From positions 1 through 20,613 of the forward strand of contig JBLIOD010000051.1 of assembly GCA_047639475.1 (NCBI GenBank): DNA of 20,613 bases, given 5' to 3'. This document shows, one piece after another, positions 1-6,754 of this stretch (position 1 is the first letter of the stretch; every line of letters begins with the position of its first letter). This DNA is from JAAELZ01 sp047639475 (GTDB taxonomy: Bacteria > Pseudomonadota > Gammaproteobacteria > Arenicellales > Poriferihabitantaceae). Both the position numbers and the translations under genes were made by a program. A model generated the notes under the pieces. That model was not told the DNA's origin. It worked only from the letters and a program-made list of their open reading frames with translations, and ran no database searches.

Positions 1-1
1 C

Positions 2-340
2 TACAGCGGCTCGGGAACAGCTTGGGGTTGGCTTTGCGTTTTAACCCGCAACAGGGCACTCGATTACGTTCGAAGTCGATCAAGTAAAAAAACAGACACC
101 GTAGAGGACTTTGATGGACTATTAAATAGTTTTCAAGCGCCGACATTGGCCACAGAAAATATCTTGCTTACCCGTTGCTTGGGTAGCTTAGAAGAGCAAC
201 AGCGTAAAAGTATACTGATGTCATTTATCTATGGTTACAGTCACCAAGAAATAGTGGACAAATTGGTGGTGCCCTTAGGCACCATAAAATCAACAATACG
301 GCGTGGCTTACAGCGACTTAAACAATGTCTAACAGCTTAA
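2..340 (+). CDS. ECF-type RNA polymerase sigma factor, C-terminal part (5' end outside window)
   Basis: The reading frame is open from the first bases of the window, so the start codon lies upstream; 112 residues are visible. The first visible stretch (WGWLCVLTRNRALDYVRSR) matches sigma region 2.3/2.4, which melts and reads the -10 element. After a short linker, a region 4 helix-turn-helix is seen (EEQQRKSILMSFIYGYSHQEI, then PLGTIKSTIRRGLQRLK), which reads the -35 element. The stop codon lies inside the start of the next gene, an RskA-type anti-sigma factor, overlapping by 16 bases; this pairing supports an ECF sigma held inactive at the membrane. An ATG at 146 exists, but starting there would remove region 2, so it is not the true start. 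The inducing signal cannot be read from the sequence. Confidence 0.88.
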   Translation, partial: YSGSGTAWGWLCVLTRNRALDYVRSRSSKKTDTVEDFDGLLNSFQAPTLATENILLTRCLGSLEEQQRKSILMSFIYGYSHQEIVDKLVVPLGTIKSTIRRGLQRLKQCLTA

Positions 341-1137
341 GATACCTTAATCCCCTGGTCATGGAGCATCTAGCCAATCAATACGTGGCGGGGTGTATGA
401 CCTGGCGTGTTCGAAATAGAATGGATAACTTAATAAGTAACACTCCCCAATTAGAGCGTGAAGTGAGTTTTTGGGCGGATCAATTCTCCGCTATTCAAGC
501 GACCTTGCCTACGGTAGAGCCCAGTGTAAAGACATGGGAGACCATACAAAAGCATGTTAAGGCGTCGGTGGCGCGCCAACGGGCAAAAGAAAACGAATTA
601 TTAGAAGAAGCCGGCGGATGGTGGACCAACTTATCGCTTTGGCGTACCGCTAGTTTTAGCGGGCTGGCGGCTTCGGCATTGTTGGCATTGGCACTGATTA
701 ATGTTGCACCCACTCCTCCTGGTGATATTGTAAAACAGACGCCTGAAGGCGCGGTTACTGAAGTGAAGTTGGGCGTCGACTACATGGCGGCAATGGTGAG
801 TAAAGGCGATGCCAGTAATACCATTAAATTTATTATTAGTGCTTATAAGAAGCAACCAGAAAAGCCTTCTAGGTTGGTGGTGCAATGGTCCAAGAGACAT
901 AAACGAGCGATTCAAGAAGGCCTACATTTATGGGCTGAAGACAAGGATACGGGTGCAATCAGTTACATTGGCTTAGAGCCAGCAGATAAAGGCGCTTGGA
1001 ACTTAAACAAAGACACCTGGAAAGCGCTTTCAAACAGCAGCCATCTATTGGTGACCAGCAGTGAGCAAGCTCCGAGTGATGAAAATGTACTGTTCCGCGG
1101 CCAGTGTGTGCAGCTGGGGGCCTGGAAGAAGGCATAA
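325..1137 (+). CDS. Anti-sigma factor, RskA family, single-pass membrane protein
   Basis: This 270-residue protein probably binds and inhibits the sigma factor encoded just upstream. Residues about 10-80 resemble the cytoplasmic anti-sigma domain of RskA/ChrR-like proteins (HLANQYVAGCMTWRVRNRM, then a PxxEPSVKTWETIQKHV segment). One hydrophobic segment lies at about 107-127. The C-terminal part, about 140-270, resembles the extracytoplasmic RskA domain (LHLWAEDKDTGAISYIGLEP near 215-235, and the final LFRGQCVQLGAW). The start at 325 overlaps the sigma gene by 16 bases, suggesting translational coupling; an alternative ATG lies at 361. Family membership is well supported. The regulated process is unknown, and neighbours downstream are not obviously part of its regulon. 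Confidence 0.85.
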   Translation: MSNSLRYLNPLVMEHLANQYVAGCMTWRVRNRMDNLISNTPQLEREVSFWADQFSAIQATLPTVEPSVKTWETIQKHVKASVARQRAKENELLEEAGGWWTNLSLWRTASFSGLAASALLALALINVAPTPPGDIVKQTPEGAVTEVKLGVDYMAAMVSKGDASNTIKFIISAYKKQPEKPSRLVVQWSKRHKRAIQEGLHLWAEDKDTGAISYIGLEPADKGAWNLNKDTWKALSNSSHLLVTSSEQAPSDENVLFRGQCVQLGAWKKA

Positions 1138-1165
1138 ACCCGCGGGTAAACTGATGCTTTTGGCA

Positions 1166-1194
1166 TTGCGTTTTGTTTACATGATCGTTACATT
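1166..1194 (+). promoter_or_regulatory. Putative sigma-70 promoter for the T-box leader and ileS
   Basis: TTGCGT (1166-1171) and TACATT (1189-1194) are separated by 17 bases. They are fair matches to TTGACA and TATAAT, and transcription would start near 1201, a few bases before Stem I of the T-box at 1214. The placement relative to the RNA structure is the main support. Confidence 0.5.
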
Positions 1195-1433
1195 AGCCGA
1201 CATAAGCCTTGAATGGGGCGAGTAGTCGGAACCACTGATTTATTTAGTTTATAGCGAGCAAGGGGCGGTGAGAGCCTTGTAATCAACTTCGACGAAAATC
1301 ACCCAGGAGCTGCCGACTGAAACACCTCATAATATTATATGGGTTCAGTAAGTTTGGACGATTTATCTACGATACAGATTAACGTTTAGCTAGTTGAACG
1401 TATTAAGGGTGCTTCTGTGAAGAGACACTAAAA

Positions 1434-1465
1434 CCGGGTGGTACCGCGAAGAAATATCGCCCCGG
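1434..1465 (+). promoter_or_regulatory. T-box antiterminator with tRNA acceptor-end bulge
   Basis: CCGGG (1434-1438) pairs with CCCGG (1461-1465), and GCG (1446-1448) pairs with CGC (1458-1460). The seven-base bulge TGGTACC (1439-1445) is left between the two helices, and the loop is AAGAAATAT. This is the canonical antiterminator. TGGT in the bulge is complementary to ACCA, the 3' end of a tRNA with discriminator base A, as in tRNA-Ile. The 3' side of this helix is also the 5' arm of the terminator, so the two structures exclude each other. Confidence 0.95.
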
Positions 1466-1492
1466 GAGGTTCAGACCTCCCGGGGTTTTTTT
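1459..1492 (+). terminator. Regulated intrinsic terminator of the T-box leader
   Basis: CCCCGGGAGGT (1460-1470) pairs with ACCTCCCGGGG (1475-1485) across a TCAG loop, giving 11 consecutive pairs, mostly G-C. Seven T follow at 1486-1492. It is the only obvious factor-independent terminator between the anti-sigma gene and ileS, and it shares bases 1460-1465 with the antiterminator. Confidence 0.95.
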
Positions 1493-1536
1493 ATGCCCGG
1501 GGGAACAGATTAGACTAATTAAAGACGCACAAAGAC

Positions 1537-4500
1537 ATGGCATTTGAAAAAGTTATCGGCCGCTACAATGGCCCAGCATTAGAAACCGAAATTCAGCAAT
1601 TTTGGGAAGATAACAATATCTTTCAAAAATCGATTGACCAAAGCGAAGGCAAGCCGCGTTTTTCTTTTAATGATGGCCCCCCTACCGCCAATGGCAAGCC
1701 TGGTATTCACCATGTATTGGCGCGTACCTACAAAGATATATTCCCGCGTTATAAAACCATGCAAGGTTTTCATGCGCCGCGTAAAGCGGGTTGGGATACT
1801 CACGGGTTGCCCGTTGAACATGAAATCGAAAAGCAGCTAGGTATTTTTGATAAAAAAGAAATCGAGCAACAAGTGGGCGTGGCAGAGTTTAACCGCCGTT
1901 GCCGTGAGTCGGTGATGACCTATATTGGTGATTGGGAGAAGATGACTTCTCGCATGGGCTATTGGGTCAATATGGAGGACGCGTATTACACACTCGATAA
2001 TAACTACATCGAAAGCGTTTGGTGGCTGCTGAAACAGATTTGGGATAAAGGCCTGATTTATTCGGGCTATAAAGTTGTGCCATATGACCCCCGTATCGGT
2101 GCAACATTATCATCGCACGAAGTGGCGCAAGGCTATAAGGAAGTCGAAGACCCATCGGTGACGGTGCGCTTTAAGTTGAAGGGAGAAGGCAATACGTCAT
2201 TTTTAGTTTGGACAACAACGCCCTGGACCTTGCCTTCAAACATGTTGTTGGCGGTAGGTGAAGGTATCGATTATGCCTATGTTGAACACGAAGGAGAAAC
2301 ACTGGTTTTGGCCCATGCCTTGCTAGGTTCGGTATTTGGTGAAGAGGTACCCAAGGTAATAAAGAGTGTTAAAGGCAGTGAGTTATTAGATACTCAATAT
2401 GAACGCCTGTTAGATTACTTGCCCTACGAAGAAGACAATTGCTTCAAGGTGGTTGCCGGTGATTTTGTTAGCGTTGAAGATGGCACAGGTATTGTTCATA
2501 TCGCCCCGGCCTATGGTGTTGATGACCTTGAATTAGGTAAAAAACACGGCGCACCGATATTGCACGGTGTGGGCTTAGACGGTTACATGAAAGCTGAAAT
2601 CACCCCAGCGGCGGGCGTCTTTTTTAAGGACGCGGACCCTATTTTGATCGAGGTTCTAAAAGAGCGTGGCGCGTTATTCAAGTCAGAAAAAATCACGCAT
2701 AATTACCCGTTTGGTTGGCGTACGGGTGATCCTTTAATCTACTACGCAAAGCACGCTTGGTACATTCGCACCACGGACGTAAAAGACCGCATGGTGGAAT
2801 TGAATGAAAAAGTTTCGTGGACACCCGAAACCATCAAGCGCGGACGCTTCGGTAACTGGCTAGAGAATAATATTGATTGGGCCTTATCACGTGAACGCTT
2901 TTGGGGTACGCCCCTGCCCGTTTGGACATCGGAGGACGGTGACAGTGTGTGTATCGGTTCTATCGCTGAGCTAGAGGGTTTAACAGGCTTAAACCATCAA
3001 GAAACTGATTTACATCGCCCAGCGGTAGATGAGATAACCTTTGAAAAAGACGGCAAAATTTATAAGCGGGTACCCGAAGTAATCGACTGTTGGTTTGATT
3101 CCGGCGCGATGCCTTATGCGCAATGGCACTACCCTTTTGAGAATAAAGAAATCTTCGATGCGCATTTTCCTGCAGACTATATATGTGAGGCCATCGATCA
3201 AACCCGTGGTTGGTTCTACACGTTACATGCAGTTGCGGCATTGGTATCAGATGATTTGTCTTACAAAAATTGCATCTGCTTAAGTCACATTGTGGATGAT
3301 AAAGGCAAGAAAATGTCGAAGTCACTGGGTAATATTATCAGCCCTTATGATGTGTTTGATACCGTAGGTGCTGACGCACTACGCTGGTATTTCTTGGCGC
3401 GTATCTCGCCAGAGTCACAAAAGCGCATGAGCGTCGATATCGTGCGTGAAGTCGCGGCGTCGTTCGTCAATACTTTGTGGAACACCTATGCCTTTTTTAT
3501 TATGTATGCTGAACTTGATAAGGTAGATGTAAGTAAGCAAGTGGCAGTTGAAAATCGCCCCGAGATAGACCGTTGGATATTGGCCTTGGCGCATCAAACA
3601 GTCAAAGTGGTGACGGATTCCTTAGACACTTACCAACCTAAGAAAGCGGGTGAAGCGATTGAGTCATTGGTTGACCAACTAAGTAACTGGTATGTGCGAC
3701 GCAATAGAAGGCGTTTTTGGAAAGGCGAAGCAGGTGACGACAAGCAAGCTGCGTATTTAACACTCTATGAGGTGCTAGATTTGGTACATCGTTTGATCGC
3801 CCCCTTTATGCCATTCCTCAGTGACAACATGTATCAAAATTTGGTTACCAATATTTTCCCCGACCAACCCGAGAGCGTGCATTTAACTACTTGGCCAAAA
3901 GCCAACGACGCTTTATTGGATGATCAATTGGTAAGAGAAATGAATGTCATTCAACGTGTGGTAGGCCTAGGCCGCTCTACGCGTGAGAAAAGCCAAGTAC
4001 GGGTTCGACAGCCGCTGTCGCGTATTTTGGTACGGGTGCCAAACCAACAAGCACAAGATGCGGTGAGCAAACACTTAAGCCAAGTGCTAGAAGAGTTGAA
4101 CATCAAGGAAGTTGATTTTATCGCGCAAGACGCAGATATCGTCAGTTACGCTGTTAAGCCTAAGTTGCCTGAGATGGGCAAAGTGCACGGTAAGTTAGTC
4201 CCGGCCATCAAAGCCGCCCTAGCGCAAGCCGATGGCGCCATGATTGCCGGTTGCGTAGCAAAAGGTGAGTCGTTTAGTGTGGATGTAGCGGGTAATGCAA
4301 TAGAATTTGGGCCCGCTGATGTGGTCATTCAAACGGCCTCTGCGGAAGGTTATGCTTCGGCTGAAGAAGGCGATTTCTTGGTCGCGCTTGAAACTCAAAT
4401 AACGCCAGAGTTGGCGATTGAAGGCACGGCCAGAGAATTGGTTCGCAGCGTACAAGATGCCCGTAAGAACGCCGGTCTAGAAATTGCTGATCGTATAGTG

Positions 4501-4668
4501 TTAAACATTGACGGTTCAAAGATAGTTGGAGAGGCTATAGCGCAGTACAAAGACTACATCATGACCGAGACGCTAGCAGTTGAGTGGGCCAAAACGGATA
4601 GCGCATTTGAAGTGAAGGGGGAAGCTGATGGTCAAAGTTGGACAGTGACTTTATCAAAATCGGGCTAA
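1537..4668 (+). CDS. ileS: Isoleucyl-tRNA synthetase, type 2 (IleRS2), with rearranged GIHH signature
   Basis: This 1043-residue class I aminoacyl-tRNA synthetase charges tRNA-Ile in the cytoplasm. Its length and sequence fit IleRS2, the eukaryote-like bacterial form, rather than the usual type 1 of about 940 residues with a C-terminal zinc site; no cysteine cluster is seen at the C-terminus. The N-terminal signature reads ANGKPGIHHVLART, so the usual HXGH is GIHH at residues 56-59 (1702-1713). Other landmarks are intact: the editing domain with TTTPWTLPSN at 226-235 and HIAPAYGVDD at 321-330, the WALSRERFWGTPLP block, and KMSKS at 592-596. The start ATG at 1537 lies 44 bases after the T-run of the T-box terminator, with only a weak ribosome binding site. 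The gene stands alone, not in the common ribF-ileS-lspA order. Altered GXHH IleRS2 enzymes are reported to resist very high mupirocin. Whether this is the sole IleRS cannot be told. Confidence 0.97.
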   Translation: MAFEKVIGRYNGPALETEIQQFWEDNNIFQKSIDQSEGKPRFSFNDGPPTANGKPGIHHVLARTYKDIFPRYKTMQGFHAPRKAGWDTHGLPVEHEIEKQLGIFDKKEIEQQVGVAEFNRRCRESVMTYIGDWEKMTSRMGYWVNMEDAYYTLDNNYIESVWWLLKQIWDKGLIYSGYKVVPYDPRIGATLSSHEVAQGYKEVEDPSVTVRFKLKGEGNTSFLVWTTTPWTLPSNMLLAVGEGIDYAYVEHEGETLVLAHALLGSVFGEEVPKVIKSVKGSELLDTQYERLLDYLPYEEDNCFKVVAGDFVSVEDGTGIVHIAPAYGVDDLELGKKHGAPILHGVGLDGYMKAEITPAAGVFFKDADPILIEVLKERGALFKSEKITHNYPFGWRTGDPLIYYAKHAWYIRTTDVKDRMVELNEKVSWTPETIKRGRFGNWLENNIDWALSRERFWGTPLPVWTSEDGDSVCIGSIAELEGLTGLNHQETDLHRPAVDEITFEKDGKIYKRVPEVIDCWFDSGAMPYAQWHYPFENKEIFDAHFPADYICEAIDQTRGWFYTLHAVAALVSDDLSYKNCICLSHIVDDKGKKMSKSLGNIISPYDVFDTVGADALRWYFLARISPESQKRMSVDIVREVAASFVNTLWNTYAFFIMYAELDKVDVSKQVAVENRPEIDRWILALAHQTVKVVTDSLDTYQPKKAGEAIESLVDQLSNWYVRRNRRRFWKGEAGDDKQAAYLTLYEVLDLVHRLIAPFMPFLSDNMYQNLVTNIFPDQPESVHLTTWPKANDALLDDQLVREMNVIQRVVGLGRSTREKSQVRVRQPLSRILVRVPNQQAQDAVSKHLSQVLEELNIKEVDFIAQDADIVSYAVKPKLPEMGKVHGKLVPAIKAALAQADGAMIAGCVAKGESFSVDVAGNAIEFGPADVVIQTASAEGYASAEEGDFLVALETQITPELAIEGTARELVRSVQDARKNAGLEIADRIVLNIDGSKIVGEAIAQYKDYIMTETLAVEWAKTDSAFEVKGEADGQSWTVTLSKSG

Positions 4669-4688
4669 TAACCTCCAGTAGGGTTAAT

Positions 4689-4722
4689 ATTAAAACAGCC
4701 GCTATAAAGCGGCTGTTTTAAT
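4689..4722. terminator. Bidirectional terminator between ileS and rpiA
   Basis: AAAACAGCCGC (4692-4702) pairs with GCGGCTGTTTT (4709-4719) around a TATAAA loop, and pairing extends by about three more A-T pairs on the outside. The A/T tails give U-runs in both directions, which fits the two genes converging here. Confidence 0.88.
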
Positions 4723-4756
4723 TGTCTGATCTGGACTCAGTCAGTTAAGAAGGTGT

Positions 4757-5416
4757 TTAGTGATCTAACCGGGTCACGCCTTGTGCGCCGCCTAACAAAC
4801 TCACGTTTGAACCCCGTTTAGCAAACAAACCGACTGTCACGACGCCAGGCATTTGGTTAAACTGTGCTTCCATCTCTACGGGGTTTATAATCCTTAGATT
4901 ACGCACATCTAAAATCATGTTGCCGTTGTCAGTTAGGAACGCCTCACGGTATTCTGGGTGACCACCTTGTAACGCCAAATAGCGCGCAACCATGCTGCGT
5001 GCCATGGGAATCACTTCGACCGGCAGAGGGAACTCACCAAGCACATCAACTAGCTTGCTGTCATCTGCAATACAAATGAATTTGTCACTGGCTTGTGCCA
5101 CAATTTTCTCGCGTGTAAGCGCGCCGCCACCGCCTTTTATCATGTAGCCGTGCTTGGTGATTTCGTCGGCGCCGTCCACATAAACCGGCAGTTTACCAAC
5201 TTGATTAAGTTCGAATACTTCAATACCTTGTTCGCGTAATAAAGCAGCACTGGCTTCGGAGCTGGCCACTGCGCCATCAATTTTGCTCTTAATCTGGCCC
5301 AGGAAATTAATGAAATGATTGGCAGTAGAGCCGGTGCCTACTCCCACGATATCGCCAGAATGAATGAATTCCAAAGCCGCTTCTGCGGCTGCTTTTTTGT
5401 CGTTATCAGCGCTCAT
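4757..5416 (-). CDS. rpiA: Ribose-5-phosphate isomerase A
   Basis: RpiA interconverts ribose 5-phosphate and ribulose 5-phosphate in the non-oxidative pentose phosphate pathway. The 219 residues equal the E. coli length. Family motifs are present in order: GVGTGSTANHF (25-35, phosphate binding), DGADEI (81-86, with catalytic acids D81 and D84), and KGGGGALTREK (94-104, with K94 and E103). The protein is complete, with no indels visible. It is convergent with ileS and divergent from coaC. The start ATG at 5416 lacks a strong ribosome binding site but gives the usual N-terminus. Confidence 0.97.
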   Translation of the reverse strand: MSADNDKKAAAEAALEFIHSGDIVGVGTGSTANHFINFLGQIKSKIDGAVASSEASAALLREQGIEVFELNQVGKLPVYVDGADEITKHGYMIKGGGGALTREKIVAQASDKFICIADDSKLVDVLGEFPLPVEVIPMARSMVARYLALQGGHPEYREAFLTDNGNMILDVRNLRIINPVEMEAQFNQMPGVVTVGLFAKRGSNVSLLGGAQGVTRLDH

Positions 5417-5445
5417 GGTCTTGTGATTTTATTTGCTTGCCGCAA

Positions 5446-5451
5446 ATTATA
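5446..5451 (-). promoter_or_regulatory. Putative -10 element for rpiA
   Basis: Read on the minus strand, this is a perfect TATAAT, about 30 bases upstream of the rpiA ATG. No good -35 hexamer is seen 16-18 bases further upstream, so it is only a moderate promoter call. Confidence 0.4.
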
Positions 5452-5542
5452 CTGGAACGCCTATAGAGAAACTTGGGCGAAGCATGGTTATATTTGTTTA
5501 ATCCTATTAGACTTAAGCTAACGATAAACGAGTAGAGACGGT

Positions 5543-6073
5543 ATGGCGGGTAAAAATATTATTTTAGGCATAACGGGTGGCATAGCTGCCTATAAAACAC
5601 CTATGCTGGTCAGGTTGTTGAAACAAGCAGATCATGAAGTACAGGTGGTGATGAGCCAAGGAGCAACGGAATTTGTAACCGCATTGACTTTACAAACATT
5701 GAGTGGGCAAACAGTTCGCGGTGATGTGTTTGATGCGCAAGCCGAATCCGCGATGGACCATATAGATTTAGCAAAATGGGCAGACCAAATTATAATTGCA
5801 CCCGCCACGGCTCACTGCATTGCGCAATTGGCGCATGGTTTTGCCGGGGATTTACTAACCACACTTTGCTTGGCCACCACGGCACCTATCGTCCTGGCTC
5901 CTGCTATGAATGTAAATATGTGGGATAATGTCGCGACGCAAGCCAACGTCGACATACTTCAACAACGTCAGTTTGGAATTATAGGCCCAGCGCAAGGCGA
6001 GCAAGCTTGCGGTGATGTAGGCTATGGACGAATGAGTGAGCCAGAACAAATCATGCAGGCTCTTTTTGCGTAA
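5543..6073 (+). CDS. coaC: Phosphopantothenoylcysteine decarboxylase, stand-alone CoaC flavoprotein
   Basis: This protein would use FMN to decarboxylate 4'-phosphopantothenoylcysteine to 4'-phosphopantetheine in coenzyme A synthesis. The 176 residues cover only the CoaC half of the usual CoaBC (Dfp) protein. Visible features: the N-terminal FMN-binding segment NIILGITGGIAAYKT (5-19); active-site His73 in MDHIDLAKWAD; the PAMN motif with Asn123, followed by NMW; and the substrate-clamp Cys156 in ACGDVGYGRM. The stop falls just where the fused enzyme would continue through a linker into CoaB. The downstream gene encodes that CoaB half in another frame, 34 bases away. The start ATG at 5543 has an AGAGACGG ribosome binding site. 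Confidence 0.95.
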   Translation: MAGKNIILGITGGIAAYKTPMLVRLLKQADHEVQVVMSQGATEFVTALTLQTLSGQTVRGDVFDAQAESAMDHIDLAKWADQIIIAPATAHCIAQLAHGFAGDLLTTLCLATTAPIVLAPAMNVNMWDNVATQANVDILQQRQFGIIGPAQGEQACGDVGYGRMSEPEQIMQALFA

Positions 6074-6107
6074 TTTGATGACCACAGGTGATTAATGAGA
6101 GTGAACG

Positions 6108-6749
6108 GTGCTAGAAGGTAAACGTTTTGTTATTACTGCTGGCCCAACTTGGGAAGCGTTGGATCCTGTGCGAGGCATTACCAACCGCAGCTCTGGGAAA
6201 ATGGGCTATGCCCTTGCCGAGGTAGCGATACAAAATGGTGCAGAGGTTGTGCTGATCACAGGCCCTGTTTGTATTACCCCACCTGAGGGCGCTCAAGTAA
6301 CAAAAGTACAGTCGGCGGTTGAGATGTACCAGGCGGTGCACTCGGAAGTGACCGAAGCAGATGTGTTTATTTCAGTCGCCGCTGTGGCAGATTACCGCCC
6401 TAGCGAAGTACAGCCGCAAAAAATAAAAAAGCAGGGGGACACTATGACGCTTACCCTAGTTAAAAACCCTGATATTGTTGCCAGTGTGGGGCAGTTGAAG
6501 CAGAATCGCCCCTTTACAGTAGGCTTTGCAGCGGAAACTCAAAATATAGAAGCGTTTGCTAGAGGGAAATTAATCCAAAAAGGGTTAGATTTAATCGCGG
6601 CAAATGATGTCAGCAATGCAGAGTTGGGTTTTGGGTCAGACGAAAATAGGTTGTGGGTGTTTTCAAAAAATGAACGAATTGATTTAGGGCGAAATAGTAA
6701 ATTGTCGCTCGCTCAAGCCTTGTTAGTTGAAATAGAGAGTAGGTTATAA
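6108..6749 (+). CDS. coaB: Phosphopantothenate-cysteine ligase, stand-alone CoaB
   Basis: CoaB joins cysteine to 4'-phosphopantothenate, using CTP in most bacteria, and supplies the CoaC substrate. The 213 residues match the C-terminal half of Dfp. Visible features: FVITAGPTWEALDPVR near the N-terminus; ITNRSSGKMGYALAE with the conserved Asn26 of the nucleotide/acyl-cytidylate site; AAVADYRP (91-98); the KIKK motif at 105-108; and VKNPDIVASVGQLK followed by VGFAAET. The start is GTG at 6108, preceded by GAGAG at 6097-6101; an in-frame TGA at 6102-6104 rules out a start further upstream. Separate SD and start signals argue for a real split rather than a sequencing frameshift. The next gene, dut, begins six bases after its stop. 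Confidence 0.94.
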   Translation: MLEGKRFVITAGPTWEALDPVRGITNRSSGKMGYALAEVAIQNGAEVVLITGPVCITPPEGAQVTKVQSAVEMYQAVHSEVTEADVFISVAAVADYRPSEVQPQKIKKQGDTMTLTLVKNPDIVASVGQLKQNRPFTVGFAAETQNIEAFARGKLIQKGLDLIAANDVSNAELGFGSDENRLWVFSKNERIDLGRNSKLSLAQALLVEIESRL

Positions 6750-6754
6750 AAACA

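Larger units (their letters stand above)
1210..1492 (+). promoter_or_regulatory. T-box riboswitch leader (isoleucine specifier) upstream of ileS
   Basis: This leader would sense uncharged tRNA-Ile and allow ileS transcription when it accumulates. Stem I is closed by TGGG 1214-1217 with CCCA 1302-1305. The specifier loop has AGTA at 1221-1224 opposite GAA 1294-1296, followed by the ATC isoleucine triplet at 1298-1300. Next come helix GTCG/CGAC (1225-1228 with 1290-1293), helix TGATTTA/TAATCA (1236-1242 with 1280-1285), a GCGAG bulge region, and helix CAAGG/CCTTG (1259-1263 with 1275-1279) capped by a loop with the GNTG motif GGTG (1267-1270). Stem II is ACTGAA/TTCAGT (1316-1321 with 1344-1349). 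Further hairpins lie at 1379-1406 and 1409-1428, the latter the likely Stem III. The highly conserved T-box sequence GGGTGGTACCGCG spans 1436-1448. The long Stem I and the terminator make it a transcriptional, Firmicutes-style T-box. Confidence 0.96.

Noticed and set aside
3010..3325. Minus-strand open frames within ileS
   Set aside because: They are antisense to a highly conserved coding region, have no recognisable protein features and no promoter or ribosome binding site.
1537..4668. IleRS as a pseudogene because HXGH is missing
   Set aside because: The frame is intact over 1043 residues, KMSKS and editing motifs are preserved, and GXHH is a known natural variant of type 2 enzymes.
6061..6110. 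CoaC/CoaB split as a sequencing frameshift
   Set aside because: Stops occur in the coaC frame and just upstream of coaB in its own frame, and coaB has its own GTG and GAGAG site. A single indel would not restore a clean fused linker, so a real split is preferred, though read data would settle it.
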